Shown here: one piece after another, positions 1 through 9,406 of the stretch
Position numbering within the stretch: the first letter of the stretch is position 1
How the letters are laid out: the number at the start of each line of letters is the position of its first letter
Origin: an uncultured Tateyamaria sp.
Lineage (GTDB): Bacteria > Pseudomonadota > Alphaproteobacteria > Rhodobacterales > Rhodobacteraceae
Assembly: GCF_947496075.1 (NCBI RefSeq)
Contig: NZ_CANMBJ010000007.1
Span: forward strand, 39,495 to 103,494
DNA length: 64,000 nucleotides
Direction: 5' to 3'
Program-made: the position numbers and the translations under genes
Notes under the pieces: generated by a model
What the model saw: the letters and a program-made list of their open reading frames with translations, nothing else
Database searches by the model: none
What the model was told of the DNA's origin: nothing

Positions 1-844
1 ACCCGGCACCGTGGTCCGTAAAAAGCTCAAGCAGGCAGGCATTCGGGGCGCGTCCATCGAGGATAACGACGGCGCGTACGCCGCTGGCAATGGCGTCGAG
101 CGCGGTTTCCGTCTTTGGGATCATGCCACCCGCGATGGTGCCATCCGCTGTCAGGTCACGGATCTGGTCGGCGGTAAGTTCGGTGACAACCTCACCATCC
201 GCATTCTTAACGCCGGATACATCGGTCAGCAGCAAGAGGCGGTCCGCCTTGAGCGCACCCGCGATAGCGCCTGCGGCCGTGTCACCGTTTATATTGAAGG
301 TCTCTCCGCCTTGGCCGGAGCCAAGAGGCGCGATCACCGGTATCATTGACTGTTCGAACAGCGTCGACAGGATCGTCGGGTCCATCTGCGCGGGCGTGCC
401 AACAAGGCCGAGAGCCGCATCCGTCTGGTCGCAGCTGATCAGGTTCGCATCCTTGCCCGACAGACCCACGGCCTTGCCGCCCGCGCGGTTAATGGCTTGT
501 ACGATGCGCTTGTTGACGACCCCGGACAGCACCATCTCGACCACTTCCATGGTCGCGGCGTCTGTCACACGCTTGCCGTTCACGAACTCCGATTGAATAT
601 CGAGACGCTTGAGCATGTTGTTGATCATCGGCCCGCCACCGTGCACGATCACGGGGTTTACACCCACTTGCCGCATCAAAACCACGTCATTGGCGAAGCT
701 TTCCATCGCCTCGTCCGAACCCATGGCGTGACCACCGAGCTTGATGACGACAGTGGCCCCGGTGTAGCGCTGCATGTAAGGCAACGCCTGGCTGAGGGTG
801 CGGGCAGTGGCGATCCAGTCGCGGTTCATATCTTGGGTCTTCAT
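1..844 (-). CDS. argB: Acetylglutamate kinase, C-terminus cut by window edge
   Basis: Phosphorylates N-acetyl-L-glutamate with ATP in the second step of arginine biosynthesis, in the cytoplasm. About 281 codons are visible reading left from an ATG at 844-842. The translation carries the amino-acid kinase glycine motifs KLGGHAM near residue 35 and HGGGP near residue 65, and the late segment [14 protein letters not shown], all typical of ArgB. Only a few codons should be missing beyond position 1, since the family is about 285-300 residues. A second ATG five codons downstream (829-827) could also start it. It follows ysxC on the same strand after an 86-base gap with a palindrome. Family assignment is secure. 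Confidence 0.95.
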   Translation of the reverse strand, partial: MKTQDMNRDWIATARTLSQALPYMQRYTGATVVIKLGGHAMGSDEAMESFANDVVLMRQVGVNPVIVHGGGPMINNMLKRLDIQSEFVNGKRVTDAATMEVVEMVLSGVVNKRIVQAINRAGGKAVGLSGKDANLISCDQTDAALGLVGTPAQMDPTILSTLFEQSMIPVIAPLGSGQGGETFNINGDTAAGAIAGALKADRLLLLTDVSGVKNADGEVVTELTADQIRDLTADGTIAGGMIPKTETALDAIASGVRAVVILDGRAPNACLLELFTDHGAG

Positions 845-903
845 CTTGGGTCTATGATGATTGCGCTGTTTTCTGTCTTGCCCCAGCCGTGGAGCGGGGC
901 CAA

Positions 904-923
904 GATTTTTCGTACGAAAAATC
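904..923. repeat. Perfect 20-base palindrome between ysxC and argB
   Basis: The ten bases gatttttcgt are followed directly by their exact reverse complement, centred on TCGTACGA, eight bases after the ysxC stop. There is no loop and no T-run, so it looks more like a protein-binding site or dispersed palindrome than an intrinsic terminator. Confidence 0.6.
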
Positions 924-930
924 GTCTGCG

Positions 931-1584
931 TCAGACGAGCGTTGCGATGATGGCGCGCAGGGATGCAATACCGTCGCCCTTTTCGCTGCTGGTCAGTACG
1001 ATTTCAGGGAAGGCGGCGGGGTGTTTTGACAGGGCAGCTCGGACCTGCGCCAGAACGGCATCCCTGTCCTTGGCTTTGACCTTGTCCGTTTTGGTCAGCA
1101 CGCATTGAAACGTGACGGCGGATGTATCCAGCAGTTTCAGAATTTCTTCGTCCACCTTCTTGATCCCATGCCGTGCATCGATCAGGACAAAGGCACGGCG
1201 CAGGGTCTGGCGACCTGACAGGTATTGTTTCAGCAGGCGTTGCCATTTCTCGACCACCGGTAGGGGGGCGTTCGCATAGCCATAGCCGGGAAGGTCGACC
1301 AAATAGTGGTCATCCCCCGCCGTGAAGTAGTTGATTTCCTGCGTGCGACCGGGTGTGTTTGACGCACGTGCCAACCCTTTACGACCCGTCAAGGCGTTGA
1401 TCAACGAGGATTTTCCGACATTTGACCGCCCGGCAAAGCACACTTCCATCCGATCTGCAGGGGGCAGGCCGGACATGGCTACGACGCCTTTAACAAACTC
1501 TGTTTCGCCTGCGAACAGAAGCCGGCCACGCTCGGCAGTTTGCGGATCCGGTTCTTCGGCGATGGGGAAGGGCAGGGCTGTCAT
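931..1584 (-). CDS. ysxC: Ribosome biogenesis GTP-binding protein YsxC/EngB
   Basis: A 217-residue TRAFAC-class GTPase (YihA/YsxC/EngB family) that in characterised bacteria helps assemble the large ribosomal subunit. The translation has G1 GRSNVGKSS at residues 52-60, the G3 DLPG at 97-100 and G4 TKTD at 164-167, in the usual order and spacing. Its ATG overlaps the stop codon of the upstream MOSC gene by four bases, so the two are probably cotranscribed with yidC. Length and motif order match the family; no oddities are seen. Confidence 0.95.
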   Translation of the reverse strand: MTALPFPIAEEPDPQTAERGRLLFAGETEFVKGVVAMSGLPPADRMEVCFAGRSNVGKSSLINALTGRKGLARASNTPGRTQEINYFTAGDDHYLVDLPGYGYANAPLPVVEKWQRLLKQYLSGRQTLRRAFVLIDARHGIKKVDEEILKLLDTSAVTFQCVLTKTDKVKAKDRDAVLAQVRAALSKHPAAFPEIVLTSSEKGDGIASLRAIIATLV

Positions 1585-2312
1585 GACAATTGGTCGCCGA
1601 TTGCTACGGTTCCGCCCGACTTGACCTTGAAATAGACACCAAAGTTTCGTGTGTTCCAGCCATCTTCAAGCGCGCGCAGCATGCTGATATCCCGTGCGCC
1701 TGTTTGCGGATTGGCGTCCGGTGCCCTGCACCGTTCAATTGGCTCAACCGGAGACAGTGTTGCACCCCCGAGGGTGATATCGCCTGCAAGCAGGTCAATC
1801 TCTTCCCATGGCGCCAGGTCGTCCAGCCATAGATTGATCCGGAACCGCCTCATATCAACATGCATGCCAGCCTTCTGACTGAGGGCGCGCAGCGAAGACA
1901 GGTTTCCGATCGAGACTGAGGCAAAGGGCACGTCTGTCATACCCTGCTGTGGAGCCTTGACCAGCCTTGCGGGACCGGGCCGGTTGTCGGGCCACAAATC
2001 CCCGATCCAAGCACCAAGCGCAGCGGGCTCGGTGGATGGGGCAAAATCAAGTGGGTCGCGAGAGGGATGGGTCAGGACCACGCCCGTCGGTGTGCTGGCA
2101 GCACCCACCGCGGCCAAGGCAGGACCGGACGCAACCTGCAAGAAGTTGCGTCGTGGTTGCCAATCATCCGTGTCCTCGGCCTCGGCATTCAGAAGTGCCC
2201 AGGCCCGATCACCAACAACTGCCTCTTCCGGGGTCAGGTCGACCTGCTCACAGGCCTCGCAACCGATCCCCTTGATCGGATGCCGCCAAATATGGGCGAG
2301 CGTGCCTGTCAC
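1581..2312 (-). CDS. MOSC domain protein
   Basis: A 243-residue protein with an N-terminal MOSC beta-barrel region (HIWRHPIKGIG near residue 5) and a C-terminal MOSC domain with RINLWLDDL and a conserved Cys in RCRAPDANP. MOSC domains bind sulfur or molybdopterin-type cofactors and occur in molybdenum cofactor sulfurases and mARC-like reductases; the substrate here is unknown. I start it at the GTG at 2312-2310, which overlaps the yidC stop (GTGA), because the homologous N-terminal strand begins right there. The reading frame stays open further upstream inside yidC, but that part is not MOSC-like. Its stop overlaps the ysxC start. Confidence 0.85.
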   Translation of the reverse strand: MTGTLAHIWRHPIKGIGCEACEQVDLTPEEAVVGDRAWALLNAEAEDTDDWQPRRNFLQVASGPALAAVGAASTPTGVVLTHPSRDPLDFAPSTEPAALGAWIGDLWPDNRPGPARLVKAPQQGMTDVPFASVSIGNLSSLRALSQKAGMHVDMRRFRINLWLDDLAPWEEIDLLAGDITLGGATLSPVEPIERCRAPDANPQTGARDISMLRALEDGWNTRNFGVYFKVKSGGTVAIGDQLS

Positions 2313-4123
2313 TTCTTGGGTTCCTCGGCTGCTTTCTTCTTGAAGCTGCCGGTGATGTTGCTCAGCAGATCGGGTTTGTACCCCTGACTGCGCATGATCA
2401 AATATTGCTGGGTGAAGGTGATCACGTTGTTGGCGATCCAGTACACAACCAGCCCGCTGGCAAAGCTGCCCAGCATGAACATAAAGACCCACGGCATCCA
2501 CGCAAAGATCATCTGTTGGGTGGGGTCGGTGGGTGCCGGATTCAGCTTCTGTTGTAGCCACATCGAAATACCCAGTAGAAGCGGCAGGATGCCGATAAAG
2601 ACCAGGGCCATCAGGCTGTTGGGATCGGGTGCTGCGTTGGGCAGCAGGCCAAACAGGTTGATGATAGACGTCGGGTCAGGTGCGCTGAGGTCCTGGAATG
2701 GTCCAAAGAAGGGCGCATGCCGCAATTCGATCGTGACGAAGATCACTTTGTAAAGCGAGAAGAAGATCGGGATTTGTAAAAGGATCGGCAGGCAACCAGC
2801 GGCCGGGTTTACCTTTTCCTTCTTGTACAGTTCCATCATCCCTTGCTGAAGTTTCTGCTTGTCGTCGCCGGCCTGTTCTTTCAGTTTCTCCATTTGCGGC
2901 TGAAGTTCTTTCATCTTCGCCATCGAAACGTACGATTTATATGCAAGCGGAACCAAAACGGCCTTGATGATCAGGGTCAGGCCGATGATTGCCCAGCCCA
3001 TGTTGCCGATCAGTTTGTTCAACTCGTGCAGCAGCCAGAAGATCGGCTTGGTCAGGAAAAAGAACCAACCCCAGTCGATGCTGTCGATGAACCCCTGGAC
3101 ACCACCGGACTGGTATTCGCGAATGGTTTCCCACTCTTTCGCGCCTGCAAAAAGCTGTGTTTGAACTGCCACAGTTGCACCGTTTGCCACATCCTGCGTC
3201 GGCAGTCGGGTAACAGCCCGGTAGACATCACTGCGGGGGGCGTAGGTCAGTGCTTGGTCAAAGCTTTGAACGCCTGTCGGGATCAGGATCGACTGCCAGT
3301 AGTGGTCGGTAAAGCCAACCCAGCCATCCGTCACGCCTTCGGTCACGATCGCCGGGCGACCCCAGGACGGGTCCACGTCAGCGTCGGGGATTTCATCCCA
3401 ATCGATTTCCGCAAGTTCTCCGTCCGCCATGGCCACTGCACCTTCGTGCAAGATGAAGAAGTTCTTGAGATCGGATGGCTCTCCATGCCGGGTCAACATG
3501 CCATAGGGTGCGACCCGAACCGCGGCCCCGCTGGTATTTGTTACTGATTGGGTGATGTCGAACATGTACTGGTCATCGATGCTGATGATCCGTTCAAAAA
3601 CCAATCCATCCCCGTTATTCCATGTCAGAGTAACGGGTTCACCAACGGACAGCGTGTCGCCTGCGGCCAGGGCCCAGGTTGTGTTGGGACCCGGTACTGC
3701 GTCAGCGTTGAGCCCGCCGCCGGGTGCCCAGCCATAGACGGCATAATATGCGTCCGCCGTGCCAACAGGCGACAGCATCCGAACGATGTCGGCATCTGGC
3801 TGAAGGCTTGTCCGGTAGTCTTTCAGACGCAGATCGTCGATACGGCCGCCCAGCAGGGATATAGAGCCCGAGACACGTGGTGTTTCGATGTCGATGCGCG
3901 GGGCGTCAGCCGTCTCTGTCGCGACTTCCGTTGCCGGTTCGGCCGCGTCGCCTATTGCCGGTGCCGTTGGCACTGTCCCGGGATCTTCCGCCTGTGCCGT
4001 GGTTGGGGCCGCTGTATCAAGCGGAACCTCCGGTTCTGGCGGGGGAAACAGCACAAACCATACAAGAATGACAAGGAAACTGAGCGCCGTTGCAAGAATG
4101 AGGTTCTTGTTCTGATCGTCCAT
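2309..4123 (-). CDS. yidC: Membrane protein insertase YidC
   Basis: A 604-residue inner-membrane insertase (YidC/Oxa1/Alb3) that integrates and folds membrane proteins with or without Sec. The N-terminus MDDQNKN followed by a hydrophobic segment is typical of proteobacterial YidC; a periplasmic beta domain fills roughly residues 60-350, and the conserved core with several membrane spans lies at about 360-590 (for example QIPIFFSLYKV). A tract rich in Ala, Thr and Glu links the first span to the periplasmic domain. An in-frame ATG 14 codons upstream is less likely. The gene heads the yidC-MOSC-ysxC-argB run and is separated from rnpA-yidD by the GGDEF/EAL gene and ttcA. Confidence 0.95.
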   Translation of the reverse strand: MDDQNKNLILATALSFLVILVWFVLFPPPEPEVPLDTAAPTTAQAEDPGTVPTAPAIGDAAEPATEVATETADAPRIDIETPRVSGSISLLGGRIDDLRLKDYRTSLQPDADIVRMLSPVGTADAYYAVYGWAPGGGLNADAVPGPNTTWALAAGDTLSVGEPVTLTWNNGDGLVFERIISIDDQYMFDITQSVTNTSGAAVRVAPYGMLTRHGEPSDLKNFFILHEGAVAMADGELAEIDWDEIPDADVDPSWGRPAIVTEGVTDGWVGFTDHYWQSILIPTGVQSFDQALTYAPRSDVYRAVTRLPTQDVANGATVAVQTQLFAGAKEWETIREYQSGGVQGFIDSIDWGWFFFLTKPIFWLLHELNKLIGNMGWAIIGLTLIIKAVLVPLAYKSYVSMAKMKELQPQMEKLKEQAGDDKQKLQQGMMELYKKEKVNPAAGCLPILLQIPIFFSLYKVIFVTIELRHAPFFGPFQDLSAPDPTSIINLFGLLPNAAPDPNSLMALVFIGILPLLLGISMWLQQKLNPAPTDPTQQMIFAWMPWVFMFMLGSFASGLVVYWIANNVITFTQQYLIMRSQGYKPDLLSNITGSFKKKAAEEPKK

Positions 4124-4300
4124 CGGGGACTGCCACCTGCTGTCTGAAACGTTGCACGGGTTCAACAGAGTGCAGGGCCAAAGGTCAAGCGGATTCGGGC
4201 GCTGGGTATGGCGCGGCGCAGCAAGCGTGGTGCGGGCCCGACGTCTTCAAGACCTCAGCACCCTCTATGCGTGCATTGCTCGATGCGTTCGGTTTGCGCC

Positions 4301-5848
4301 TCAGTTCGTCCTGCGAACGGGCAAGGACGGCGCATCCTGCACCTTGCTTTCATGGGCGCGCACCCAATCCAGTGTTTTTTCAAACGGCATTGGGCGTGCA
4401 ATGCCAAAGCCCTGCACATAGTCGCAGCCCAGCTGTGCCAGAAGGGCGTGTTCGCCAACCGTTTCAACACCTTCAGCCAGCGTTTCGATGTTCAGGCGTT
4501 CTGCCATGGTCAGAACGGCACTGATCATCCTTTGTTGTTCCGGATCGCGATCAGCCTTCATGACGAAGGAGCGGTCAATCTTGATCCGTCCCACGCCAAA
4601 ACGGCGAATGGATGAAATGGACGCGTGACCTGTACCAAAGTCGTCCAGATCGACCCGGCACCCGAGTTTCGTTAATGCGTTGATGTTGCGCGTTATCGTG
4701 TCGTTCGTATTGTCTGTGACCACGGTTTCGAGAATCTCGACCGTAAGCCGGTCCGGTGTCAGGTCGAAGCGGTCGAGTTCCCAACGCACTTTGTCCACCA
4801 GCTTTGGATTGTTGAGTTCCGAGCCGCTGAAGTTAACCCCAACGTGAGGGACATTCAGACCTGCAGAGTCCCATGCCTTAAGCGCCGTGAAGCTGTGATA
4901 AATCATGATCTCAGCCAAACGTTCCAATAACCCTGCATCTTCGATTGCGGGCAGGAATTCAGCTGGAGAAATTGCGCCCTTGTCTGGGTGTATCCAGCGG
5001 GCCAGCGCTTCGAACCCGGCGACCTTCCCGGTATCCGTGGAGATTTGTGGCTGAAACCAGGGCTGGATGTGCCCTTGTTCCAATGCTGCGGCCACTTCGT
5101 CGCGCAAATGTGCCCGGCTTTTGAGGCGCGAGTGCAATTCGGTCGAGTAGGCGCGCACGGAAGATGGGCCGCGGCGCTGTGCTTCGGTCAGGGCCGCGAG
5201 CGCACCATTGCTCCAGTCATGTCCTGTAGCACCTGGCGCACGGTTCAGCAGGCAGAAGCCGATACTGACGGACACATAGATCGTGGTGCCATCGATGGCG
5301 ATCGGCTCTTCAATGGCCTGCTGGTAGCGGCTGCACATCTGGATACAGCTTTCCAGATCGAGATGCTGCACCGCGCCAAGGCAGAGAGAAAACCGAAAAT
5401 CGCCGGTGCGACAGACTATGTCTGTATCTCTCATAGTGGCGACCAGGCGGTCTGCCACCGCTTTCAGGATACGGTCCGTTGCAGCAGGTTCGAACCGTTC
5501 GCTGAGGGCGGTGTGGTCGTCCAGCTCAATCGAGAAGATGGCGCTGTTCCGGTCGGCGCGTGGCGCGTCTGCACGCATCACATCGACCTTGTCGGCAAAG
5601 TCATCCTGCGAGACGAGACCCGGCTGCAGGTTTCGGGCAATGCGTTTGCGCAACAGATCCTCGACCCCGCCGAAGACAAACCACGCAACCGGCAATGCGA
5701 TGGCGACGGCAATCAATGCGACTTCACCCCAAATCCAGAATGCCGCCAGCATCATTGCAGGAAGGAATGCAAGCATCTGGGGACCAGTCAGCATCGTCGT
5801 TGCGTGTTCGCGCAATAATTTCAGCTTGTCTGGCGTGCGGAACTGCAT
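4301..5848 (-). CDS. GGDEF/EAL protein, likely c-di-GMP phosphodiesterase
   Basis: A 515-residue protein: two hydrophobic segments near the N-terminus (about residues 25-65), a GGDEF-type domain (about 95-250) and an EAL domain (about 265-500). The GGDEF signature is degenerate, reading GDFRF where GG[DE]EF is expected, so cyclase activity is unlikely. The EAL domain keeps FEALARW, GVNFSG and LDDFGTG, so hydrolysis of cyclic di-GMP is plausible. I chose the ATG at 5848 because AAGGGG sits about seven bases upstream; an ATG six codons earlier is possible. It lies between ttcA and yidC on the same strand. Confidence 0.88.
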   Translation of the reverse strand: MQFRTPDKLKLLREHATTMLTGPQMLAFLPAMMLAAFWIWGEVALIAVAIALPVAWFVFGGVEDLLRKRIARNLQPGLVSQDDFADKVDVMRADAPRADRNSAIFSIELDDHTALSERFEPAATDRILKAVADRLVATMRDTDIVCRTGDFRFSLCLGAVQHLDLESCIQMCSRYQQAIEEPIAIDGTTIYVSVSIGFCLLNRAPGATGHDWSNGALAALTEAQRRGPSSVRAYSTELHSRLKSRAHLRDEVAAALEQGHIQPWFQPQISTDTGKVAGFEALARWIHPDKGAISPAEFLPAIEDAGLLERLAEIMIYHSFTALKAWDSAGLNVPHVGVNFSGSELNNPKLVDKVRWELDRFDLTPDRLTVEILETVVTDNTNDTITRNINALTKLGCRVDLDDFGTGHASISSIRRFGVGRIKIDRSFVMKADRDPEQQRMISAVLTMAERLNIETLAEGVETVGEHALLAQLGCDYVQGFGIARPMPFEKTLDWVRAHESKVQDAPSLPVRRTN

Positions 5849-5923
5849 GTTTGACCCCTTGTTCATACCCACGGCGTCGGCCGCACGTTGGTCAAGCAAT
5901 AAGAGAACGGGGTAAGTCAGCGC

Positions 5924-6793
5924 TTAACGCAGGTCGGGAATGTTCACGTTTTTTTCTTCAAATTTTTCGGAACTGCGCAAGAGGCCTGCGAAGTCAAAAA
6001 GCTTGGGATCCAGCAGATGGGACGGCCGCGCATTCATCAACGCCCGGAACATGACCTGACGGCGCCCCGGGCTATTGGCTTCCCAGCCGTCGAGGATCTG
6101 TTTGACTTGCTGTCTTTGCAGCCCGTCCTGGCTACCGCACAGATCGCAGGGGATGATGGGATAGTTCATTGCCTTCGCGAACTTCTCGCAATCTGCCTCG
6201 GCAACGTGGGCGAGGGGGCGGTAAACGAACAAATCCCCCTCTTCATTCACAAGTTTCGGCGGCATCGTGGCAAGGCGCCCGCCGTGAAACAAGTTCATGA
6301 AAAAGGTTTCCAGAATGTCGTCGCGGTGATGGCCCAGCACAACTGCGGTGCAGCCTTCCTCGCGCGCGATGCGATATAGGTTGCCACGCCGCAGCCGTGA
6401 ACACAGGGCGCAGAAGGTTCGGCCTTGAGGTACTTTGTCGACAACGATGGAATAAGTGTCCTGATACTCGATCCGATGGGGCACCTGCATGCGCTCCAGA
6501 AACTCCGGAAGGACAGTTGCAGGAAAGCCGGGCTGACCCTGATCCAGATTGCAGGCCAGCAATTCGACAGGCAAAAGCCCGCGCCATTTCAGTTCGTTGA
6601 GAACGGCCAGCAATGTGTAGCTGTCTTTGCCACCGGACAGGCAGACCAGCCATTTGCCACCCGGTTCGATCATGCCGTATTGCTCGATCGCCTCGCGCGC
6701 GTACCGCACGAGCCGTTTGCGCAGCTTCTTGAATTCGGTTGTTGCGGGCGCCCCGGCAAAAAGGGGGTGAATGTCGTCGCTGTCGTCAAGCAT
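5924..6793 (-). CDS. ttcA: tRNA 2-thiocytidine(32) synthetase TtcA
   Basis: A 289-residue PP-loop ATPase that thiolates cytidine 32 in certain tRNAs using an iron-sulfur cluster. The PP-loop motif SGGKDS is at residues 53-58, and the two cluster-binding pairs CALC (128-131) and CDLC (216-219) are intact. The ATG at 6793 gives the usual N-terminus for the family; in-frame sequence upstream is not conserved-looking. It stands before the GGDEF/EAL gene on the minus strand and is divergent from the lipoprotein gene at 6898. Confidence 0.93.
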   Translation of the reverse strand: MLDDSDDIHPLFAGAPATTEFKKLRKRLVRYAREAIEQYGMIEPGGKWLVCLSGGKDSYTLLAVLNELKWRGLLPVELLACNLDQGQPGFPATVLPEFLERMQVPHRIEYQDTYSIVVDKVPQGRTFCALCSRLRRGNLYRIAREEGCTAVVLGHHRDDILETFFMNLFHGGRLATMPPKLVNEEGDLFVYRPLAHVAEADCEKFAKAMNYPIIPCDLCGSQDGLQRQQVKQILDGWEANSPGRRQVMFRALMNARPSHLLDPKLFDFAGLLRSSEKFEEKNVNIPDLR

Positions 6794-6897
6794 AGGGCCA
6801 CCTTTGGGCTGCGATTGCGCCCTCATATACCAAGCAGACCGTGAACCAAAAGAGCCTGCGCAGCGTATCCATATCAAAATGTAAAAGGGGTGTGGTC

Positions 6898-7422
6898 ATG
6901 CGCTTGGCAATCTTGGCCTTGGGATTGATGGTTCTTGGGGCCTGTACTGGTAAGCCGTCGATAGATGATGCGGCTTTGTCTGAGCGGAAGCTGAACCTTG
7001 AAGAGTTCTTTGATGGGCGCGTCACTGCATACGGCCAGTTTCAAGATGTTCTCGGCACTGTTCGCCGTCGATTCACTGTTGAAATCAACGGGACTTGGGA
7101 TGGACAGACGCTCACTCTGGTCGAGGATTTTGTCTATGAAGACAACAGCACCGAACAGCGTGTTTGGACGCTGCGAAAAACAGGACCGGACAGTTGGGAA
7201 GGCACCGCACCGGGTGTGATTGGAACGGCGACGGGGCAAGAGAAGGGCGATACCTTCAACTGGCAGTACACGATTGATCTGCCCGTTCCGAATGGTACGC
7301 TGCGTGTGACATTTGATGACTGGATGTGGCTGTTGAGTGAGGACCGCTTGTTGAACCGTGCGTACATGAAGCGCGCAGGAATCGACATCGGCGATGTCAT
7401 CATCACCTTCGAAAAGCAGTGA
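6898..7422 (+). CDS. DUF3833-type lipoprotein
   Basis: A 174-residue predicted lipoprotein. The start ATG at 6898 follows AGGGG and gives a short signal peptide ending in the lipobox LGAC (Cys near residue 13). The body, with NLEEFFDGRV, YGQFQDVLG and GTWDGQTLTLVEDFVYEDN, matches my recollection of DUF3833, a lipocalin-like family of unknown function found in many proteobacteria. It is transcribed opposite to its neighbours and converges on yidD across a long hairpin. No function can be given. Confidence 0.75.
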   Translation: MRLAILALGLMVLGACTGKPSIDDAALSERKLNLEEFFDGRVTAYGQFQDVLGTVRRRFTVEINGTWDGQTLTLVEDFVYEDNSTEQRVWTLRKTGPDSWEGTAPGVIGTATGQEKGDTFNWQYTIDLPVPNGTLRVTFDDWMWLLSEDRLLNRAYMKRAGIDIGDVIITFEKQ

Positions 7423-7514
7423 CAGTATTGGAACTCATTCTGGGCGTTACTATCTAACTGATGCGCTCAAGATCAAAACTTGTGGCGTGTATACCCCGCT
7501 GCGAATTGCGCGGC

Positions 7515-7567
7515 GGAAAATAGGCCGCTCCCGCCTCGCCCCCCAGGACAGCGGAGCGGCCACTTTC
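7515..7567. terminator. Long hairpin between convergent DUF3833 gene and yidD
   Basis: GGCCGCTCC at 7523-7531 pairs with GGAGCGGCC at 7553-7561, and the outer bases GGAAAA and TTTCC extend the stem imperfectly. It begins directly after the yidD stop codon. Read from the minus strand it is followed by an AT-rich stretch, so it can serve as the yidD-side terminator and perhaps act in both directions. Confidence 0.6.
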
Positions 7568-7801
7568 CTACGGATCGTCCCGTTCTGGCACCGGATCGTA
7601 ACCGTCGCCGCCCCAGGGATGGCACCGCCCGATGCGCCGCGCTGCCATCCAGGTTCCTTTGATCGCGCCATGTTTTTCCAACGCTTCCATTGCATAGGCG
7701 CTGCACGTAGGCTGGTAGCGGCAATTGAAGCCAACCCACGGGGAAAAGAGCAGGCGATAGGCACGGACGGGTAGGGAGACGCAAAAGGCAAGGGGGCTCA
7801 T
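7568..7801 (-). CDS. yidD: Membrane protein insertion efficiency factor YidD
   Basis: A 77-residue protein of the YidD family, which is associated with the inner membrane and helps YidC-dependent insertion. The family signature is clear: [11 protein letters not shown] near residue 25, an Arg-rich centre and [13 protein letters not shown] near the C-terminus. The ATG at 7801 overlaps the rnpA stop (ATGA), so it is translationally coupled to rnpA. The frame remains open upstream inside rnpA, but that part is an out-of-frame shadow. Confidence 0.92.
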   Translation of the reverse strand: MSPLAFCVSLPVRAYRLLFSPWVGFNCRYQPTCSAYAMEALEKHGAIKGTWMAARRIGRCHPWGGDGYDPVPERDDP

Positions 7802-8193
7802 TGCAGCTTGTCCACTGCTGCATTGCAGTCGTCGATAAGCGCAGCAAAAGGTCGTGTGGCTGTTTCTGTGGCGCGTCCAACAAACACATAGTCTGTTGCA
7901 GGTGCCCCCCGGTTGCTGAGCACGTGCCGCGCCACTTCGCGCAAGCGGCGTTTGGCCCTGTTCCGCGCGATCGCATTGCCAACCTTCTTTGAGCACGTGA
8001 AGCCAATTCGGATTGGGCCATCGTCATGCCGCGGGCGCACCTGAAGAATAAAGCCGGGCATCACGACGCGCTTGGCTCGGGCAGCGCGCAGAAAATCTGC
8101 CCGCTTTTTCATTGTCTCCAAACGCAATGGCCCCGCCGGCGGCATATCTTCGCCAGCGTCAAAGCTGGGCGAAAAGGCCTCCGGCGGGGTCAT
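7798..8193 (-). CDS. rnpA: Ribonuclease P protein component
   Basis: A 131-residue protein subunit of RNase P, which trims the 5' leader of pre-tRNAs. The RNR signature appears as [12 protein letters not shown] near residue 75, preceded by [14 protein letters not shown] start it at the ATG 8193-8191, which has GAAAGGG at a spacing of six bases; the ATG two codons earlier would have no spacer. It lies between rpmH and yidD on one strand, the usual bacterial order. Confidence 0.93.
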   Translation of the reverse strand: MTPPEAFSPSFDAGEDMPPAGPLRLETMKKRADFLRAARAKRVVMPGFILQVRPRHDDGPIRIGFTCSKKVGNAIARNRAKRRLREVARHVLSNRGAPATDYVFVGRATETATRPFAALIDDCNAAVDKLQ

Positions 8194-8217
8194 GATCATC
8201 CCTTTCGGGTGCGTGCT

Positions 8218-8352
8218 TTATGCGCTCAGCGACTTCCGACCGCGGGCGCGGCGGGCGTTGAGGATTTTGCGGCCAGCTTTGGTCGCCATGCGGGCACGGA
8301 AACCGTGGCGCCGCTTGCGCACGAGGTTCGAAGGTTGGTAGGTGCGTTTCAT
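8218..8352 (-). CDS. rpmH: 50S ribosomal protein L34
   Basis: A 44-codon gene for ribosomal protein L34. Reading left from the ATG at 8352-8350, the protein begins [17 protein letters not shown] and ends GRKSLSA, the standard L34 pattern, strongly basic throughout. It lies 24 bases upstream of rnpA and presumably shares its promoter region in the 300-base gap to the right. Confidence 0.96.
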
Positions 8353-8670
8353 CGCATTGGCTCCGGGTCTGTTGGCCCTCGGGTCCCGCGGATTCGGGAG
8401 GGGCTGTATTCGAAGCCCGTCCTCTAAAGCGGCGAGGGGGGCAAGTAAACCCTTTGGACACCTAATTTCGTCATCATTGCAACAAAAGGGTCCGGGCAGG
8501 CCGATCTATGTTTCAATGACGCACAAGAGCGGCAAAAAACCTCACGGAATTGGACATATCCGTTCAACGGGCCGTGAACACCCTGTTTTGACAGGTGCGA
8601 CGGGCGCATTTTCAGGTCACAACCACCGCAACGCATGGCGCAAGGCAAAGAGCGCCTCAGAGGAATTGGT
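8353..8670. other. Divergent intergenic region, rpmH to VTT gene
   Basis: A 318-base gap between genes that point away from each other, so it must carry both promoters. I do not see a convincing consensus promoter, repeat or structured RNA. An AGAGGA ribosome-binding site lies just before the plus-strand gene at 8671. Confidence 0.5.
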
Positions 8671-9402
8671 ATGACCGACACGAGCCAACCACGCAAATCC
8701 AGCCTGATGCGGAACCTCCCGCTGATCGGCATTCTGATCGTTGCTGCGATTGGCGCCTTTACTTTGCGCGACTACCTTAGCTTTCAGACCCTAGCAGACA
8801 ATCGTGAGGCGCTGATTGCGTTTCGCGACGGCAACTACCTGATGACGGCGTTGGTGTATGTTGCGATCTATATCCTGATTGTGGGGTTTTCACTGCCCGG
8901 TGCAAGTATCGCGACACTGACGGGCGGTTTTCTTTTTGGGACGGTCTTTGGATCGATATTCACTGTGACGGCGGCCACAATTGGAGCGTCGATCATCTTT
9001 CTGGCGGCGCGCCACGGCTTCGGAGAAACCTTGGGTCAACGCATGGAAGCGTCCAAAGGGACCATCAAAAAGATCAAGGACGGCATTGATGAAAACCAGT
9101 GGTCCATGCTGTTTGTGATCCGTTTGGTGCCGGTCGTTCCGTTCTTTGTTGCCAACCTGATCCCGGCTTTCATGCAGGTACCGCTGCACCGCTATGTCAT
9201 CTCCACCTTTCTAGGCATCATCCCGGGATCAGTCGTATACACATCGGTCGGGGCCGGTCTGGGCGAAGTGTTCGCTCGCGGAGAGACGCCGAATTTTGGC
9301 ATCATATTTGAACCGCATGTCCTGTTGCCTATCCTTGGCCTGGCGGCACTGTCCCTGTTGCCCGTCGTTGTCAAGGCTGTAACCGGTAAGAAAGGTCTTT
9401 GA
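8671..9402 (+). CDS. VTT-domain membrane protein (TVP38/TMEM64, DedA-related)
   Basis: A 243-residue integral membrane protein of the VTT/SNARE-associated family. After a short basic N-terminus there is a hydrophobic span (about residues 12-30), then the family core: a long hydrophobic region with GASIATLTGGFLFG, an amphipathic segment, the VIRLVPVVPFFVANL stretch and further spans to the C-terminus. Relatives in other bacteria and eukaryotes are linked to lipid scrambling or envelope maintenance, but no substrate follows from this sequence. The ATG at 8671 has AGAGGA upstream. Four bases separate it from the flavoprotein gene, implying cotranscription. Confidence 0.85.
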   Translation: MTDTSQPRKSSLMRNLPLIGILIVAAIGAFTLRDYLSFQTLADNREALIAFRDGNYLMTALVYVAIYILIVGFSLPGASIATLTGGFLFGTVFGSIFTVTAATIGASIIFLAARHGFGETLGQRMEASKGTIKKIKDGIDENQWSMLFVIRLVPVVPFFVANLIPAFMQVPLHRYVISTFLGIIPGSVVYTSVGAGLGEVFARGETPNFGIIFEPHVLLPILGLAALSLLPVVVKAVTGKKGL

Positions 9403-9406
9403 ACCC

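Noticed and set aside
8353..8670. Possible replication origin next to rpmH
   Set aside because: In alphaproteobacteria rpmH does not mark oriC, and I saw no cluster of DnaA boxes or AT-rich unwinding region.
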